A DNA stretch of 33,872 nucleotides from Clostridia bacterium (GTDB lineage Bacteria; Bacillota; Clostridia; Oscillospirales; Acutalibacteraceae): positions 1 through 33,872 of the forward strand of contig JAFQQM010000053.1 in the NCBI GenBank assembly GCA_017410585.1, given 5' to 3'. The notes beneath the pieces are model-generated. The model made no database searches, was not told the origin of the DNA, and saw only the letters and a program-made list of their open reading frames with translations. This document shows, piece by piece, positions 32,074 through 33,872 of this stretch (position 1 is the first letter of the stretch; the number at the start of each line of letters is the position of its first letter). The position numbers and the translations under genes were made by a program.

Positions 32074-32100
32074 CTGAATACATAAGAAAAGGAAGAAAAA

Positions 32101-32496
32101 ATGAAGATCGCATTGATTGCACACGACAAAAAGAAGAATGAAATCATTGAACTGGCCAAAAAATACAAAGACGTACTGGCTAAGTACGAGTTGTATGCCA
32201 CCGGCACGACCGGCACGCTCATTATGGGCGAGACCGGCCTCAAGATCACACGAATGAAAAGCGGACCCAAAGGCGGCGATCAGCAGATCGGCGCGATGCT
32301 CGCTAACGGTGAGTTGGATCTCATCGTGTTCCTGCGTGATCCGTTGACCGCACAGCCGCATGAGCCGGACGTATCGGCTTTGTTACGGCTTGGCGACGTA
32401 CAGCGCATTCCGTTGGCCACCAACGTCAACAGCGCGACCATTATGTTGGAAGCGCTCAAAAACGAGACCTTCTTTGAGATCGTCAGTACGAATTAA
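32101..32496 (+). CDS. mgsA: Methylglyoxal synthase
   Basis: MgsA converts dihydroxyacetone phosphate to methylglyoxal and phosphate, a bypass that relieves sugar-phosphate build-up. It is 131 residues. The active-site residues are all present: H8 in [11 protein letters not shown]60 in [12 protein letters not shown]87 and D90 in AQPHEPD, and the phosphate-binding TGTTG (35-39). A purine-rich site (AAAAGGAAG) precedes the ATG. It resumes the GC-rich native composition right after the island. A strong terminator follows. Confidence 0.97.
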   Translation: MKIALIAHDKKKNEIIELAKKYKDVLAKYELYATGTTGTLIMGETGLKITRMKSGPKGGDQQIGAMLANGELDLIVFLRDPLTAQPHEPDVSALLRLGDVQRIPLATNVNSATIMLEALKNETFFEIVSTN

Positions 32497-32508
32497 AAGT
32501 GCAAAACA

Positions 32509-32545
32509 AAAACAGCCATCGTCCGCAGACGGTGGCTGTTTTTTG
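32509..32545. terminator. Bidirectional terminator after mgsA
   Basis: A near-perfect 15-bp stem (32509-32523 with 32528-32542) has a CGCA loop. T residues follow on the plus strand, and A residues before it give T residues on the minus strand. It separates mgsA from the convergent XRE operon. Confidence 0.88.
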
Positions 32546-32559
32546 CTATCGGGATACTT

Positions 32560-32766
32560 TTAGAAATAAAACAGTTCTTCAAACGATTTATCCAGCGCAA
32601 CGCAGAGGATCAGCGCCAGTTTGGCGGTGGGGTTGAATTGTCCCGTTTCAATCGAACTGATGGTATTGCGGGACACACCGACCAAATCGGCCAATTGCTG
32701 TTGTGACAGTCCCTTTTCGGTACGGGCTGACTTTAGATTGTTTTTGAGTATCAAACTATCGTTCAT
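32560..32766 (-). CDS. XRE-family small helix-turn-helix regulator
   Basis: This 68-residue protein is essentially one Cro/CI-type DNA-binding domain. LKSARTEKGLSQQQLADLVGVSRNTISSIETG holds the helix-turn-helix, followed by NPTAKLALILCVALDKSFEELF. It has no effector domain. Such small regulators usually repress the operon they belong to. It starts three bases after the membrane-protein stop and shares its promoter, which carries a repeated operator-like sequence. It resembles the small 'YozG-like' regulators paired with membrane proteins. Confidence 0.92.
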   Translation of the reverse strand: MNDSLILKNNLKSARTEKGLSQQQLADLVGVSRNTISSIETGQFNPTAKLALILCVALDKSFEELFYF

Positions 32767-32769
32767 CGC

Positions 32770-33096
32770 TTAAGCCACCTTCAACACAATCATAACCGCA
32801 AACGCGACCGCAAACAGGAGTTCCACAATACCGTAAATCAGTCTGAAACGCGTTTTCAATTGGCTGTACAGCACCAGATTGCTGGTTCCCTGCATCGCAA
32901 AATACACCAGCCAACCGACCAACGAGAGTTCCGGACGGTGCAAGACAAATTCACCGATCAGTACCAACACTACGCACAGCAGACCACCGACCAGCATACC
33001 GACACGGGAAGCCAGACCAAAGGCCGTCTTTTCACATTCATCCATTTTACCGGCGTTTTCCTGCCGGCTTTTCTGCAAAATTTCTTCACGATCCAT
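32770..33096 (-). CDS. Small membrane protein paired with the XRE regulator (DUF6442-like)
   Basis: This 108-residue protein opens with a charged, soluble segment (MDREEILQKSRQENAGKMDE). Three hydrophobic helices follow (VGMLVGGLLCVVLVLIGEFV, LVGWLVYFAMQGTSNLVLY and IVELLFAVAFAVMIVL). The 'EEILxKSRxEN' N-terminus recalls DUF6442 proteins, which often sit beside small XRE regulators; I hold that name loosely. The function is unknown. The ATG at 33096 has AAAGGAGAA upstream, overlapping one copy of the operator-like repeat. Confidence 0.8.
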   Translation of the reverse strand: MDREEILQKSRQENAGKMDECEKTAFGLASRVGMLVGGLLCVVLVLIGEFVLHRPELSLVGWLVYFAMQGTSNLVLYSQLKTRFRLIYGIVELLFAVAFAVMIVLKVA

Positions 33097-33110
33097 AAAC
33101 GTTCTCCTTT

Positions 33111-33122
33111 GCCAAGTTTACT
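33111..33122 (-). promoter_or_regulatory. Operator-like repeat, copy at the ribosome binding site
   Basis: AGTAAACTTGGC on the minus strand, 33 bases downstream of an identical copy and touching the ribosome binding site of the membrane-protein gene. Confidence 0.7.
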
Positions 33123-33132
33123 TTGCAATTCC

Positions 33133-33161
33133 AGTATAACAACGCCAAGTTTACTTGTCAA
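33133..33161 (-). promoter_or_regulatory. Promoter of the XRE operon with an operator copy in the spacer
   Basis: On the minus strand a perfect TTGACA (33161-33156) and TATACT (33138-33133) have a 17-base spacer. The first AGTAAACTTGGC copy (33155-33144) fills the spacer from the -35 box. The core AAGTnnACTT-like symmetry suggests binding by the XRE dimer. Confidence 0.85.
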
Positions 33162-33206
33162 GATGTTTTGAAAATTTCTTACGCGGTATAGATCGCAACC
33201 CGCGAA

Positions 33207-33254
33207 ATAAAAAAGCGGCTACGCGGTGAATTCACCACGTAGCCGCTTTTTATT
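33207..33254. terminator. Terminator after the leucine-rich-repeat gene
   Basis: AAAAAGCGGCTACG and CGTAGCCGCTTTTT (33210-33251) form a long stem closed by a GGTGAATTCACC tip. A and T runs on both sides allow termination in either direction. Bases 33162-33206 before it hold nothing recognisable. Confidence 0.87.
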
Positions 33255-33262
33255 AAGAACGA

Positions 33263-33872
33263 TTAATGGATGATCTCGGTTTCGCTGTTATCCGGATCCT
33301 TCGGAATATCCACGGGATCCTGATCACCGCCGAGGCATTCCACGTTTGCCAGCGGTTTGTTGTTATCCGCAACGGCGATCGCGGCGAAATCTGCGGTCGA
33401 GCCGTTATAGGTGACCGTTTCCAGCAGATCGCAACCGAAGAAGGCATACTCGCCAACGCTCGTAAGCGTGGACGGCAACGACGCTTCGGTCATCGAGACA
33501 CAGCGGAAGAAAGCAAACGCATTGACCGCTTCCACGCCCTCCGGCAACACCAGAGAGGTCAGACCGCTACGGGCGAACGCATACTCGTCGATGACCTTCA
33601 CGTTGGCCGGAATCTCGATCGCGGTCAGGCTGGTGCACTCGTAGAACATATAGCGATTGATGATCTCCAGATCCGCCGGCAGTTTGATAGACTGCAGATT
33701 CGGGCAATTACGGAACGCGTAGCCGGAGATAGTCTTCACCGTATCCGGAATCTCCACCGACACCAGCGTATCGTTATAACTGCAGGCGTAGTTCGCGATC
33801 GCGATCACCGGCAGGTTGTTGATCTCGCTCGGGATCACCAGACGGTCGGTGGTACCGCGGAATTCGTTGATC
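33263..33872 (-). CDS. BspA-type leucine-rich-repeat (LRR_5) protein, N-terminus outside the window
   Basis: The visible 202 codons are about seven LRR_5 units of roughly 23 residues. Examples are VSVEIPDTVKTISGYAFRNC, LTAIEIPANVKVIDEYAF and MTEASLPSTLTSVGEYAFFG. A short acidic tail (DPVDIPKDPDNSETEIIH) ends the protein with no anchor. Such proteins are usually secreted or cell-surface binding proteins of gut Clostridia. The frame continues in register to base 33872 (INEFRGTTDRL before VIPSEINNLPV), so the true start and any signal peptide lie beyond the edge. The internal GTG at 33838 is not a start. Confidence 0.92.
   Translation of the reverse strand, partial: INEFRGTTDRLVIPSEINNLPVIAIANYACSYNDTLVSVEIPDTVKTISGYAFRNCPNLQSIKLPADLEIINRYMFYECTSLTAIEIPANVKVIDEYAFARSGLTSLVLPEGVEAVNAFAFFRCVSMTEASLPSTLTSVGEYAFFGCDLLETVTYNGSTADFAAIAVADNNKPLANVECLGGDQDPVDIPKDPDNSETEIIH

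Larger units (their letters stand above)
31783..32100. other. Island right end and mgsA leader
   Basis: These 318 bases hold no gene. In order they contain the MFS terminator, a consensus promoter, TGGCAAC direct repeats (31919 and 31930), a CCATA-TATGG dyad (31952-31964), the third guaA-end motif (32038-32049), a terminator-like hairpin, and the mgsA ribosome binding site. The AT-rich half ends near 32037. Confidence 0.6.

Noticed and set aside
33263-33838. GTG at 33838 as the true start of the leucine-rich-repeat protein
   Set aside because: The frame continues upstream to the window edge in good LRR register, and no ribosome binding site precedes the GTG.
1-33872. CRISPR arrays, tRNA or rRNA genes
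   Set aside because: I looked for regularly spaced direct repeats, cloverleaf patterns and rRNA signatures on both strands and saw none.

Overview
The window looks like the chromosome of a spore-forming member of the Bacillota, class Clostridia, probably an Oscillospiraceae/Ruminococcaceae-type gut bacterium. The grounds are the yabP-yabQ-divIC-yabR sporulation/division cluster, T-box leaders on ileS and the ilv operon, strong AGGAGG ribosome binding sites, many consensus sigma-A promoters with 16-18 bp spacers, NrdR, and a eukaryote-like IleRS. Most of the window is GC-rich housekeeping DNA. Three stretches are visibly more AT-rich and probably acquired. The genus cannot be fixed from sequence alone.

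Layout: 1-3850 holds yajC (cut by the left edge) and T-box-controlled ileS, both minus. 3854-5499 holds a 61-codon ORF and a polymer ligase/polymerase-type membrane protein. 5586-9898 (minus) holds pepF with a PAP2 phosphatase, then galU with a zinc-ribbon membrane protein. 10082-13472 (plus) is murD, a GNAT acetyltransferase and a YnbB-type PLP lyase in one overlapping operon. 13514-14487 is a low-GC pair of unknown membrane proteins. 14597-21662 (minus) holds a PHP phosphoesterase, a T-box-controlled ilvN-ilvB-ilvN-leuC-leuD operon, and hisH-hisF. 21815-25341 holds nrdR, a DUF378 protein, mntP (minus), ispF and yabP-yabQ-divIC-yabR. 25423-27621 holds a CofE-like ligase and a GMP synthase that lacks its glutaminase domain. 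27622-32049 is an accessory island. 32101-33872 holds mgsA, a small XRE regulator/membrane-protein operon, and the C-terminal part of a BspA-type leucine-rich-repeat protein cut by the right edge.

The most interesting signal is the island after guaA. The last 12 bases of guaA, which encode Glu-Trp-Glu-stop, recur in degenerate form (GARTGGGARTRA) at 29246 and 32038. Both copies still read Glu-Trp-Glu-stop. The copy at 32038 is followed after three bases by a terminator hairpin, as if it were the original guaA end pushed away by insertion. This suggests two integrated cargo modules in tandem: a glycosidase-like gene, then an AraC regulator with an MFS transporter. Neither retains an integrase.

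Other points worth checking are the two acetolactate synthase regulatory-subunit genes flanking one ilvB, behind a T-box whose best specifier reads Val. In two places (before the DUF378 gene and before yabP) a terminator-like hairpin carries the next gene's Shine-Dalgarno sequence in its 3' arm. The XRE operon promoter carries a repeated operator-like sequence. The yabQ frame runs deep into divIC. I saw no CRISPR array, tRNA, rRNA, intact insertion sequence or recognisable defence system. GC contrasts are judged by eye.
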